Assembly (NCBI GenBank): GCA_946965045.2
Contig: OX337237.1
Span: 2,046,001 to 2,110,000 of the forward strand
Source: Epithemia pelagica
Taxonomy: Eukaryota > Bacillariophyta > Bacillariophyceae > Surirellales > Surirellaceae
Reading direction: 5' to 3'
DNA length: 64,000 nt
Positions 30,201 through 40,715 of this stretch are shown piece by piece; position 1 is the stretch's first letter; every line of letters begins with the position of its first letter. The notes beneath the pieces are model-generated. The model saw nothing but the letters and a program-made list of their open reading frames with translations. It was not told the origin of the DNA and ran no database searches. A program made the position numbers and the translations under genes.

Positions 30201-30734
30201 CTAATCTTCCTTGTTTCCGTCAACAGCAGAGTCTTCAACTTCCTTCTGGTTATCGTTCTTGTTACCAGTTTCTTCATTGCTGGTGTCGCGAATTTCCGAT
30301 TCATTCATCTCACCAAAGGAAGACTCAAAAGATTCTTCGTCTTCTTCTGACCAGTACCAGAGGTGGCGGGACAAAGCCTCCTGGTCAACTTTCATCATCA
30401 CAAGCTCAAGCGTGATGGTGTTATCAATCACATCACTATCCTCGTTGAAGACGTACGAGTTCTTCGGGATCAGCTTGGAATTATCGATACGGCAAAGATG
30501 TGCAAGGTCTGTAAACACACCCAAGAAGTTTTTTACCTGGTTCACGACGTGACCAGCAGTCGTATGTTTTTTAATAACGTCAAGTTTCACTCGCAAACAG
30601 TCACTGACCAAGACATAGCAACCAACGAATTGATGAGGACAGTGAGCCACAAGTGTTTTCATCCGAAATGGTGAAGTCCCCATGGTGGGCATATTACCAG
30701 GGTGATGGATGAATCCAGGACGCTTCGACGACAT
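30201..30734 (-). CDS. Unknown protein with acidic C-terminus
   Basis: 177 residues from the ATG at 30734; the frame remains open to about 30962 through a tandem-repeat region, and an ATG at 30902 would give 232 residues. I do not recognise a family. The N-terminal two-thirds mixes hydrophobic strands and helices (GCYVLVSDCLRVKLDVIKKH, NFLGVFTDLAHLCRI). The last 60 residues are strongly acidic (SEEDEESFESSFGEMNESE). It is divergent from the equally unrecognised gene at 31002, which also ends in an acidic tail. Proximity to a Helitron raises the possibility of captured or TE-associated genes. Confidence 0.45.
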   Translation of the reverse strand: MSSKRPGFIHHPGNMPTMGTSPFRMKTLVAHCPHQFVGCYVLVSDCLRVKLDVIKKHTTAGHVVNQVKNFLGVFTDLAHLCRIDNSKLIPKNSYVFNEDSDVIDNTITLELVMMKVDQEALSRHLWYWSEEDEESFESSFGEMNESEIRDTSNEETGNKNDNQKEVEDSAVDGNKED

Positions 30735-30821
30735 GATAAAAGCCAATTTGCACAAATATGACACCCATGATCTGCGCCTGTGATGACGTGTACAGATGAC
30801 TTTGTCACCACCTGCCAAACC

Positions 30822-30960
30822 CTGGTTGAACCCCAAATCCTGATGATGCCCCCGATCTGTCTGGTGGTTGAACCCAATCTGTCTGGTTGAACCCAAATCC
30901 ATCTGGTCGAGCACCAATCCCTTGTTGGACCCAGTCCCTGGTTGAACCACAATCCAACCC
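30822..30960 (+). repeat. Degenerate short tandem repeat between two divergent genes
   Basis: The core CTGGTTGAACCC recurs about five times (near 30822, 30871, 30892 and 30938, plus weaker forms), each followed by AATC or CAAATCC. It lies in the 270-nt gap between divergent starts at 30734 and 31002, so it could be regulatory or simply a minisatellite. Confidence 0.6.
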
Positions 30961-31001
30961 ACAATCCCTGCGCAACAATCAACTGATGTTCCATATTCAT
31001 C

Positions 31002-31870
31002 ATGCCCCCAACGAAGAAGGTAAGTGGTGATTTTGTTTCTTATACTTCATTGAGGCATTTTCATCTAAGTTTGATTGTTGTTTGTGCAAGAAGTTCAAGT
31101 TTGCTACCGCCAAGAAGAAGGGAGTTGCTCCCTCTCCCGGTCGTAACAAGACCAAGGTAACCGAGGTCCATTCCGAACGTTGTGGTCCGAATGGACAGTT
31201 TATTGTTGCATACATGCAACTTGCTGGGACCACGAAGCCCCGATCAGGCTTCATGGAGCCTGTGTTTGAGTTGATAAAGGACAAGGAGTCGCAGCTTTTC
31301 GATGAGTTTGATATCAGAATCGAGAAACTCTATCGTCGTGTTTCCCGTGACAATGATAACACAATGTTGAATGGAAACCCCGACAAGAATGGTCGGGAGT
31401 ACAACTGGTCGGTTGTCGTAGGATTTTGTGAGGATGCCGAAAACGAGCTTCAGAAAGATCAAATGATGAAGAAGATGTGTGAGACGATGGTCAGGGTGAT
31501 GACTGCGGAGGACAAGAAAAATGGGTTTCTACGCACTTACAAGACCAATGAAGCAGGACTTGTGCACTCCAAGAGTCCCCCTCGATCGTTGGACGAAGTC
31601 TTACCAAATGAGAATGTCGCCATGATTGTTGAGAATTATTTTCCACTTGAAAAGTGCCAGGACCTATACGAGTTGTTGGGTGGTGAGGAGGAAGGTGTGG
31701 CCGATTTGGTGTTCTCACGTGACCGCTACGACATGTTCGCGAAATGCGCGGTGGACAAGTGGGGATACCCCAAGGGTGTGCGTGAAAAGCAGGATGCCTC
31801 TCAGGATCAGGAGGAGTGTAGATCAGAGGTTGACGAATCCAAAATTGGCGACGAACCCAATGACGAATGA
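31002..31870 (+). CDS. Unknown protein with six-codon first exon; exons 31002-31019 and 31091-31870
   Basis: Exon 1 (ATG at 31002) encodes MPPTKK and ends at a perfect GTAAGT donor (31020). A 71-nt intron ends TTTGTGCAAG at 31090, and exon 2 continues in frame with KFKFATAKKKG to the TGA at 31870. The spliced protein is 265 residues. Without splicing no ATG is available near this N-terminus; the only upstream in-frame start would be a TTG at 31082. The N-terminus is very basic; the rest is a mixed alpha/beta protein (NGREYNWSVVVGFCEDAENE, SRDRYDMFAKCAVDKWGYPK) with an acidic tail. I recognise no family. It is divergent from 30201-30734 and lies just upstream of the Helitron. Confidence 0.6.
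31020..31090 (+). other. Intron of the 31002 gene (GTAAGT...CAAG)
   Basis: 71 nt, with canonical donor GTAAGTGG and acceptor GTGCAAG after a T-rich tract. Phase 0. Joining it extends the exon 2 reading frame to a proper ATG. Confidence 0.75.
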
Positions 31871-32017
31871 AAATGGGCCCAAGGAGAATACAAACAGACA
31901 TAACGGTTGCGACAAAATTAGTAGTAATAACACTTTGGCTGACGAGCCGACGAGCCCCATGTTAGCGAGTAAGCGAAGTTGTCTACTTTCTACTTTCTAC
32001 TTTGCGTCGACCAAATT

Positions 32018-34084
32018 ATGCAAATCTTACTGCCACAAAATTTATGCAGCTGCTTGGTAACACTCAGTGTTTCCATAGCAGGCCTAGCTAGCATGTATGT
32101 TAGAGACTCTTCCATTGAGAAAGGGGTTGCTAAAGCAGCAGCATGCCGTGACTCCCTATTGTATAAAGACGGAGACAAGTTTTTTCCAAAAGTGTGTTGT
32201 GTTTGCGACCAGTTCATCAAGGTTGGACATGAGAAATGTTTGAAACTAGAAGATCTAAAGCACAGACGAATTCAACCCAAGTTTCTGAAGGCAAATCTGG
32301 ATTTCACCCATTGCAGCATCTCAGAAGACAGCAAGAAAATAATCAAGGGGCATTACACACAAAGTTGTTATAATGCAAGAAACACTGCACGATATCGCTT
32401 TCTGCAGCAACTTGTTCTTTCCCCATCTTCATATGCATTGAAAAAGGGGCAGAAAAGTGAAGGACTGGGATGTTGTAGCACTTGTTACAATACTATTATT
32501 CAAATGAAGAAAGAATCATGTGATCCTGACAAGGTCCCCAAATATGCCATATTTAATGGATTGATGTTTGGTCCCACACCTGCCCGTTTGCAAGATTTGA
32601 ATGAAGTTGAGCTGGCTTTGATTTCACCTGCAAGAACAAACAAACATATCTTTTCGTTTACCGCAGGGTCACATAAATCTATCAAGGGGTGGCATGCGTT
32701 GTACTACAATGACCTAAATGCAGTAAATGGAGTGATTAATTGGTGTCGTACAGCAACAGGGCAGAATTCAACTAATGATAATGACACGCAAAATGGGCAG
32801 GAACTCCCTGTACACTGGGCTGAAACTGCATTGTTTGATGAAGAAAGTATTGGTGATGATAATGACAGCAATGAAGATATCGAAAGTACTGCCAACAACT
32901 CCACTACAAATACATCTGAGGGGAACACCGGCAATGACGGCAAAGAAGAAACTGAGCATCATGACGATGAAGACATTCAAGAAGATCCACAGGATTCTCC
33001 ATTACTACCACAAATTGCTGTCATTCTAACAGGACCATTCACACCCAGACAGAAAGCTCTGACATACCAGCGTACAAAGGTTCGTTGGAATAAGGTCCAT
33101 ATGGCAGTTCAATGGCTGAAGGACAACAATCATTTATACAAAGACTTGGATTTGCCGGGCGACAAAATCATTGAGCCAATAATTATTGACAAAAGTGAGG
33201 ACATTGATGAAACAGCTTCATCAAATGTGGAACAAGTCTTTGAAATAACAGCTGTTTTCCCAGACTCCGATGAACCACAGTTAATCAATGGCGGCTGTTC
33301 ATCACAAAATGATTTCAAGCAGGTAACACTTGATTGTCTTTTGGCTGACCACGAGAATAAGGATGCAACTTTGATTTCGCGTTCATCAAAAACATTATTG
33401 AAAGACTATCAGGGCGAAAATCTTCTTAAGGCTTTTCCGCTTCAGTTCCCATTTGGTATTGGTGCATACGACAGTCAAGGTCAACCACATTCTGGCATGA
33501 AATATTTTGAATATCTCATGAGACATTCAACTAAAAGTTTCCATCGTGCCGATTTTGTGTGCATTATTCACAACATGTTTGAGCGACAGAGAATGGTGTC
33601 AAACTCTTATTTGAGAACCAGTGAAGCACAGGCAGAATCATTTGCAACAATCACAGATAAGCAGATTGAGGAAGCTATACAACGACATCTTGATTCCGCA
33701 CAAGGATCAGCTCCAAGTGACAATTTTTTGAAAAAGATGAAAGCAATTACTTCATCAATGGGACACACAGGTGCTGCTGCAAAGAAAGCACGGCAGAATA
33801 TGTTGGCAATGATTGCAAGATTTGGCCTGCCAAGTGTCATGTTTACCATTACACCTGAGGATGCAGTGAATTTCAGAATACGTGTAATGGCAAACAAAAA
33901 AACTGGTGAAAGGAATCCTCCTGATCCAAACACAACACCGGTTCATGACCAAAACAAATATATACTTGAGTGTGGTGGAATTCGGCAAGTTCATCCAGGG
34001 CTTTGTGCCATTGAGTTTGAAAATGTGATAGCAATTACTATTCAGCATCTACTTGGTTGGGATATGAACAAGAGGAAAACATAA
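32018..34084 (+). pseudogene. Helitron RepHel, N-terminal segment
   Basis: From the first ATG (32018) to the TAA at 34082-34084, 688 residues. It includes CCVCDQF and a later CCSTCYN pair, then PKYAIFNGLMFGPTPARLQD and SPARTNKHIFSF, the DUF6570-like region found at the N-terminus of many Helitron proteins. After an acidic linker, the Helitron_like_N part begins: QFPFGIGAYDSQGQPH, and near the end FGLPSVMFTITPEDAVNFR and HLLGWDM. The family continues directly into the HUH region, which here lies in another frame from 34057, so the segment is cut by a one-base frame change. Confidence 0.75.
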
Positions 34085-35991
34085 AAGATCTTGGAATTTT
34101 TGGTGATCTGATAGCGTGGTGTTATGCAGTTGAGGAACAAGGCAGGAAAACACTTCATGCACATTTCCTGTTGTATCTGATGAAATGGTCTGTGCTACTT
34201 CAAGGACTTGGAGATGAGGCAACAAGAGAACGGTTCTCGGAACAATTGGTTGAATATGCATCAAAAGTTATGAGCACATACATGCATGGTGAAGCCATTC
34301 CTTCCTGTGTTCAACAAGATTGTACTTCAAATGTTTTCGAATTCTGCTCAAAACAAGACATCAGGAATTTGCGCACAAAACTTGGAACTACATCACTTGG
34401 TGGGAAAGCGATTGCCAAGTGCACAACATGTAACACATGTATGACAAGTGAGGATTTGGTTTTCTCCCGATTGAAGGAAATCTTCCAAACAATGACTTTT
34501 ACTCAAGAGCAAAGAGAAAATGAAACCAATGCCGAGTCAGATTTGTCTGACAAAACAAAACTCACCAATGCCATGGAGTTACTCTTAATGCGGGAACAGC
34601 TCAAGAAGCCTTCCCGGATGACAAGCAAAGGCGTATTTGTCATGAACGTATTGCGCAATCTGCATCGTTCAAAACATGCAAATTCCTGCTTCAAGAAAGG
34701 AGAAGAATGTCACATGCATGTTCCATGTGCGTCATGTGACGAAACAGAATTAAAATTTTCAGCAGACACGACTGATTGGTTTGACTGGAAAGGAAAGGAG
34801 CAGTCAAGACAATTGTTCACCTTGAACTCTAAACGGGCCCATGCTGATGCATTTGTCAATATTCACAGTTCCCACGCAAGCAAGCTATTTGGTTGCAATA
34901 CAAATGTTGTCACTGGAGTGGACGGAGGAAGTGTCATGTATATGACATGCTACATTTCAAAGAACACACAAACAGAAGACAATGAACTTTTTACAAATTC
35001 TGCAAAACATATGATCAAGAAAATGAGAGAGTCCTTACTCCAACTTGAGGACGAGTCTTCGAACACAAATCAAGAGCCAGGAGGAGAAGACAATGAGAAC
35101 GACAGAGTGGCTACAGTGATGAAAACATTGATTGGTGCAATGTTGCTTTCCACCTCTGCTCATATATGCAGTGCTCCTATGGCATCTTTTTTGGTGAGAA
35201 ATGGAGGTTCACGTTTTCATTATTCTCATGATTTTGCATATGTCAATTTGAACCATTTTGAAACAGATGGTCTGAATGATTTGTCTGTTGATTCCATTGA
35301 GGGGACACCTTTTTTGACTTCAAGTGTCGCAAACTACTCATTGCGTCCAGAAGAACTAGAAGGCACTTGTTTGTATGATTTTTTGTCCCAGTTCACAGTG
35401 AGCAGAAGAACAAAAAGCAGTCTGGAATGGATAAAGGACCATCCATCAAAAAATCATCTTGGTGTGCAGGCAAGCAAACACATCAAGGTTCCTGTGGTCA
35501 ATTACAGAGATTTCATGAACACCAGTTCTTTTGGAAACCAACCGATTGATTCTATTGAACTACCTGAAATTCTCGAGGAGGAGCATCATGCTATGGAACT
35601 TTATGCCAAGAAGGCAAACTTACTGTTTCATCCCTTTCGTTCAGTTCAAACGGATTTGACGGTTGCAGGCTCATACGTTAGAAGTTTCCAGGAGGCACTT
35701 TGCAGTGGAATTATAACAGAAGCACATTGTGAGATTCTTGCAAATATTCAGGATTGTCGCAATAGTTTGGAAGCTGGGCGACCGTGTGATTCTCTTGAGT
35801 CTGAAACATCATGCCCGTCAGCTGCTTGTGGCCATGGGTCTTATAATGAGAACAATGCTGAAGAAACCAATCACGATGACATTGACAGTGCATTTGAAGA
35901 ATTGGTTGAAACAATGAATGAACTAAATGACTCAGGACTTCAGTTGAGAACGTTGAACAACATTTATCAGTTTTCCTCATCAATCATCTGA
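34057..35991 (+). pseudogene. Helitron RepHel, Rep (HUH) segment
   Basis: The frame opens in the overlap with the previous segment and runs to a TGA at 35989-35991. It begins EENIKDLGIFGDLIAWCY and continues with EEQGRKTLHAHFLLYL, where HAH is the HUH metal-binding motif of rolling-circle replication initiators. The catalytic Tyr is probably in the later YMTCYISKN segment. After the TGA the same frame stays open into the helicase segment, so a single stop codon separates Rep from helicase. There is no ATG at the start of this segment, which argues for a broken gene and against a separate protein. Confidence 0.75.
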
Positions 35992-37974
35992 AAATGTGGC
36001 TCTGTAAAATGTGGTGTGCAAAACATTGCGACTCCCAATCTTGGAGAACGTGTGGGTGCAAACGTTTTTGAAACCCAAAGCGAGGAAATGGATCCAGATC
36101 AACAGCATCCAAGTGGTCTAGACGATGATGATTTCATTTCTCGTTATTCAACTTTTGTGACAAAGAAAGCACTTCATGAGCTAGCAATATCAAGAACAGA
36201 AAGGATTACCATGGATGATGGACACGACGAAATAAAAGCAACTGGAACATTGAAGAATATCCGGGAATATGCTGTTCATCACTTCAGAGGTGATGAAGAC
36301 CAGGAATATGCATTCGAGGCCATAATGTCTGCATTTGTACTTCGCCTCCACGATGAAGCAGCAAAAGACACGACTGGACAAGAACAAATGCCTGCATTCC
36401 GTAGAAGAAAAATGAATCACACAAGAGAGACTTTGCAGAAGGTTAATCAAGGATCCCAGTTCATATCCTTTCTTTCTGGAGCAGGTGGATCTGGGAAAAG
36501 CCATGTCATCAAAACACTTGTGAGATATGCCAAAAATCTCTGTTCCAACCTCAAGGTCAGGTATGACAAACGTACAATTGTTGTTACAGCCCTTACTGGT
36601 GCAGCAGCTGTTGGAATCAATGGTGAAACGACACATATGGCTTGTGCATTAAACAGGGAAGTTACCAATGAACCAGAAGAATGGAAGAATGCTTATCTCT
36701 TGATTGTAGATGAAATTTCTTTTGCATCAAGAGATGTTGTTGATAAACTGGATTACAAATTGAGACGCATTTTGAAGCCAGATCACAAATTTGGGGGGAT
36801 TCCAATTGTCTTCGCTGGAGATTTTACGCAGCTCAAACCAGTGAAAGCTCAGCCCTTGTATTTATTCAAAGACTTTGAAAAATGGTATGAATGGGTCCAT
36901 ACTTTTCTTGAGCTAAAAACAAACCACAGGTTTCATTTGGATCCACCTTGGGGTAACTTACTTTCAATATTCCGGGATGAAGGGCCAAGTGACAGAGACG
37001 TTCAGAAGATTAACACTCGGGTTGTTGGTTCAAGAGGTGGACCAACAGAAAGTGATATACCCCCAAATGTGGTATATGCAACAAAAACCAACCTTGATTG
37101 CGCTGCCATCAATGATGCTATTTTAGGGAAACATCTCGAAAACACCCATTCAAAAGATCCAACTGTACAGCCACCACTACACACAGTCTGTATAAAAGCC
37201 TCCAATTTGAAGTGGAGGAAAGCTGGGACACGTTCTGAATACATCAATTTTAACAAGTCGTGCGAAGATATCCTCTATGCAACATGTGGAGAAGGACATC
37301 TACAAGGAAAAGACAACAAAAGATATGACCCTCTGCTGAAACTGTACTATGGAAGACCATTGTGCATCAATGAGAATAAAAAAGTTGATTCATGTATTGC
37401 AAATGGAGCAATGTGTGAATTCAAGGGACTTGTTCTCAAACAAGGTGTTACGATGAATGACATGGAAAAAATAATGATTGATGGGTTCTATGTTTGGAGT
37501 ATAAAGGTCTCCCAACTTGAAGGACTAAAAGTGGAGATGTTGGATGGTGGACGTAACCAACTCGTCATTCTAAAACCAGAAACTGTCTGTCAACAAGTAC
37601 AGTTTCCATTGCCACTGCTTAACATGACAAGAGTTCGGAAAATGATGAAGATGGCCCAGCTTCCTGTGAACGTGTCAAACGCAAGAACCGTCCATAAACT
37701 GCAAGGACGGTCAATTGAGTTCCTCTACATATCGAACTGGGATTACACTGGAAACTGGAACTATGTTTGCTTATCAAGAGTTTGTGAAATGAAGGGCCTC
37801 TTTTGAGCAAAACCTTTGATTGCAGAAAAGTGTAGCGGGATGTCAGCGGAATGTAAAGACTTCCATGTCTGCTTTAGAACTACGAAGCATCCACCACCGA
37901 GGGTTCATATAGATGACAGATATAGCTCTAAAAAAATAGAAGCCATCATATACCTGTATTCGGATGTGGAATAG
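35992..37974 (+). pseudogene. Helitron RepHel, Pif1-like helicase segment
   Basis: Same frame as the Rep segment after the TGA at 35989. If translated alone, the first ATG is 36088. It contains Walker A (GAGGSGKSHVIKTL), Walker B (YLLIVDEISFASRD), GGIPIVFAGDFTQLKPV, and the C-terminal NARTVHKLQGRSIEF and CLSRVCEMKGLF. These are the SF1B Pif1/RecD motifs of Helitron helicases. A TGA at 37804-37806 interrupts where family members usually continue GLF-L-x-KPL; the frame then reads AKPLIAEK and stays open for 55 more codons to a TAG at 37972-37974. The motifs are intact, so inactivation appears recent. Confidence 0.75.
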
Positions 37975-37984
37975 CTTATGCAGT

Positions 37985-40325
37985 GGGCTATAAGTGACAC
38001 CATTTTCACATTCCAAAACATGTTGATACTAGAGTTGTTCTCACGCGAAACAAATGGCGACAAATCTTATAGTACAATAGCCTCAAGTGGAACAGGAACA
38101 AGTATACCATCAAAGTTGCCGCACCCAAATTGCATTGCATTATCAGATACCTTATGGCGTGGACTATAAGTGACAACAGTTTCACATTCCAAAACCTGTG
38201 GATACTAGAGTTGTTCTCACGCGAAACAAATGGCGACAAATCTTATAGTACAATAGCCTCAAGTCGAACAGGAACAAGTATACCATCAAAGTTGCCGCAC
38301 CCAAATTGCATTGCATTATCAGATACCTTATGGCGTGGACTATAAGTGACAACAGTTTCACATTCCAAAACATGTGGATACTAGAGTTGTTCTCACGCGA
38401 AACAAATGGCGACAAATCTTATAGTACAATAGCCTCAAGTCGAACAGGAACAAGTATACCATCAAAGTTGCCGCACCCAAATTGCATTGCATCATCAGAT
38501 ACCTTATGGCGTGGACTATAAGTGACAACAGTTTCATATTCCAAAACATGTGATACTAGAGTTGTTCTCACACGAAACAAATGGCGACAAATCTTATAGT
38601 ACAATAGCCTCAAGTCGAACAGGAACAAGTATACCATCAAAGTTGCCGCACCCAAATTGCATTGCATCATCAGATACCTTATGGCGTGGACTATAAGTGA
38701 CAACAGTTTCATATTCCAAAACCTTTGGATACTAGAGTTGTTCTCACGCGAAAAAAATGGCGACAAATCTAATAGTACAATAGCCTCAAGTCGAACAGGA
38801 ACAAGTATACCATCAAAGTTACCGCAACCAAATTGCATTGCATCATCAGCTACCTTATGCCGTGGACTATAAGTGACAACAGTTTCACATTCCAAAACCT
38901 GTGGATACTAGAGTTGTTCTCACGCGAAACAAATGGCGACAAATCTTATAGTACAATAGCCTCAAGTCGAACAGGAACAAGTATACCATCAAAGTTGCCG
39001 AACCCAAATTGCATTGCATCATCAGATACCTTATGGCGTGGACTATAAGTGACAACAGTTTCACATTCCAAAACATGTGGATACTAGAGTTGTTTTCACG
39101 AGAAACAAATGGCGACAAATCTAATAGTACAATAGCCTCAAGTCGAACAGGAACAAGTATACCATCAATGTTGCCACACCCAAATTGCATTGCATTATCA
39201 GCTACCTTATGACGTGGACTATAAGTGACAACAGTTACATATTCCAAAACATGTGGATACTAGAGTTGTTCTCACGCGAAACAAATGGCGACAAATCTAA
39301 AAGTACAATAGCCTCAAGTCGAACAGGAACAAGTATACCATCAAAGTTGCCGCACCCAAATTGCATTGCATTATCAGATACCTTATGGCGTGGACTATAA
39401 GTGACAACAGTTTCACATTCCAAAACATGTGGATACTAGAGTTGTTCTCACGCGAAACAAATGGCGACAAATCTTATAGTACAATAGCCTCAAGTCGAAC
39501 AGGAACAAGTACACCATCAAAGTTGTCGCAGCCAAATTGCATTGCATCATCAGCTACCTTATGACGTGGACTATAAGTGACAACATTTTCACATTCCAAA
39601 ACCTTTGGATACTAGAGTTGTTCTCACGCGAAACAAATGGCGACAAATCTTGTAGTACAATAGCCTCAAGTCGAACAGGAACAAGTATACCATCAAAGTT
39701 ACCGAACCCAAATTGCATTGCATCATCAGCTACCTTATGACGTGGACTATAAGTGACAACAGTTTCATATTCCAAAACCTGTGGATACTAGAGTTGTTCT
39801 CACGCGAAACAAATGGCGACAAATCTTGTAGTACAATAGCCTCGAGTCGAACAGGAACAAGTATACCATCAAAGTTACCGAACCCAAATTGCATTGCATC
39901 ATCAGATACCTTATGGCGTGGACTATAAGTGACAACAGTTTCATATTCCAAAACCTTTGGATTCTAGAGTTGTTCTCACGCGAAACAAATGGCGACAAAT
40001 CTTATAGTACAATAGCCTCAAGTCGAACAGGAACAAGTATACCATCAAAGTTGCCGCACCCAAATTGCATTGCATCATCAGATACCTTATGGCGTGGACT
40101 ATAAGTGACAACAGTTTCTTATTCCAAAACCTTTGGATACTAGAGTTGTTCTCACGCGAAACAAAGGGGGACAAATCTTGTGGTACAATAGCCTCAAGTC
40201 GAACAGGAACAAGTATACCATCAAAGTTGCCGAACCCAAATTGCATTGCATCATCAGATACCTTATGGCGTGGACTATAAGTGACAACAGTTTCATATTC
40301 CAAAACCTTTGGATACTAGAATTCC
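37985..40325 (+). repeat. 176-bp tandem array, about 13 units
   Basis: CTATAAGTGAC recurs every 176 bp from 37988 to 40275, one unit being 175 bp. That gives 13 full units plus a partial one ending at 40325. Units share GTTGTTCTCACGCGAAACAA, a GGAACAAGTATACCATCAAA stretch and a short imperfect palindrome (CCAAAACCTTTGG and variants) just before ATACTAG. The first unit is the most divergent. The array lies between the Helitron coding region and the BCS1-like gene. Confidence 0.95.
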
Positions 40326-40715
40326 ATAACTACTCCCAGGAGTACAGAGCAAGTTCAGTTACACCGTCTCTCTTTATTCTCACTCCTAAGTAGTCTACAT
40401 ATTTCAGTACTTCTGGTTCGTTCAGTCACGGATTCCACTGCACAGATAACAGATACTGAACTTAGTCGACTCTTTACCGCGAAGCGGTCCAATCTAATGG
40501 ATCAACGCGCTCAGGATTAGCAATATTTCGATAGATGTGCGCGACTGGACTGGAACTGGAAGGGGGAAGAGGTGGGAGCAAGTTTCGGATTTGCTGCACC
40601 AAGTGCACGACTTCGAGAAAACGACGGAGACCTGCACATTGTCGAAACCACCTCCCGTCGACGAGATGAGGACACAAAATACTTACCAGTGATATCAAGA
40701 AAGCGAACAACAAAA
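40326..40715. other. Leader/promoter region of the BCS1-like gene
   Basis: 390 nt with no separate gene. The frame of the following gene is open upstream to a GTG at 40572, but no ATG precedes 40716. Confidence 0.5.

Larger units (their letters stand above)
31979..37974 (+). mobile_element. Degenerate Helitron-like element (Rep-helicase coding region)
   Basis: Three long same-strand frames together show the order of a Helitron RepHel protein: an N-terminal Cys-rich region resembling DUF6570, a Helitron N-terminal/Rep region with the HUH motif, and a Pif1-type helicase. The coding region is interrupted by one frameshift near 34057-34084 and by in-frame TGA codons at 35989 and 37804. Terminal TC and CTRR ends were not identified with confidence; the outer limits given are those of the coding region. 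The 176-bp tandem array starts about 10 nt beyond it. Confidence 0.8.

Noticed and set aside
35989-37806. TGA as selenocysteine or reassigned codon in the Helitron
   Set aside because: Other genes in the window, including the 31002 gene, use TGA as a normal terminator, and the positions are not catalytic cysteines.
28440-40325. CRISPR-like arrays
   Set aside because: Repeats are directly tandem or irregularly dispersed, with no uniform spacers, and the genome is eukaryotic.
37978-40393. Many 60-160-codon frames in both strands within the 176-bp array
   Set aside because: They repeat with the satellite period and have no coding features. 176 is not a multiple of three, so frames rotate between units.
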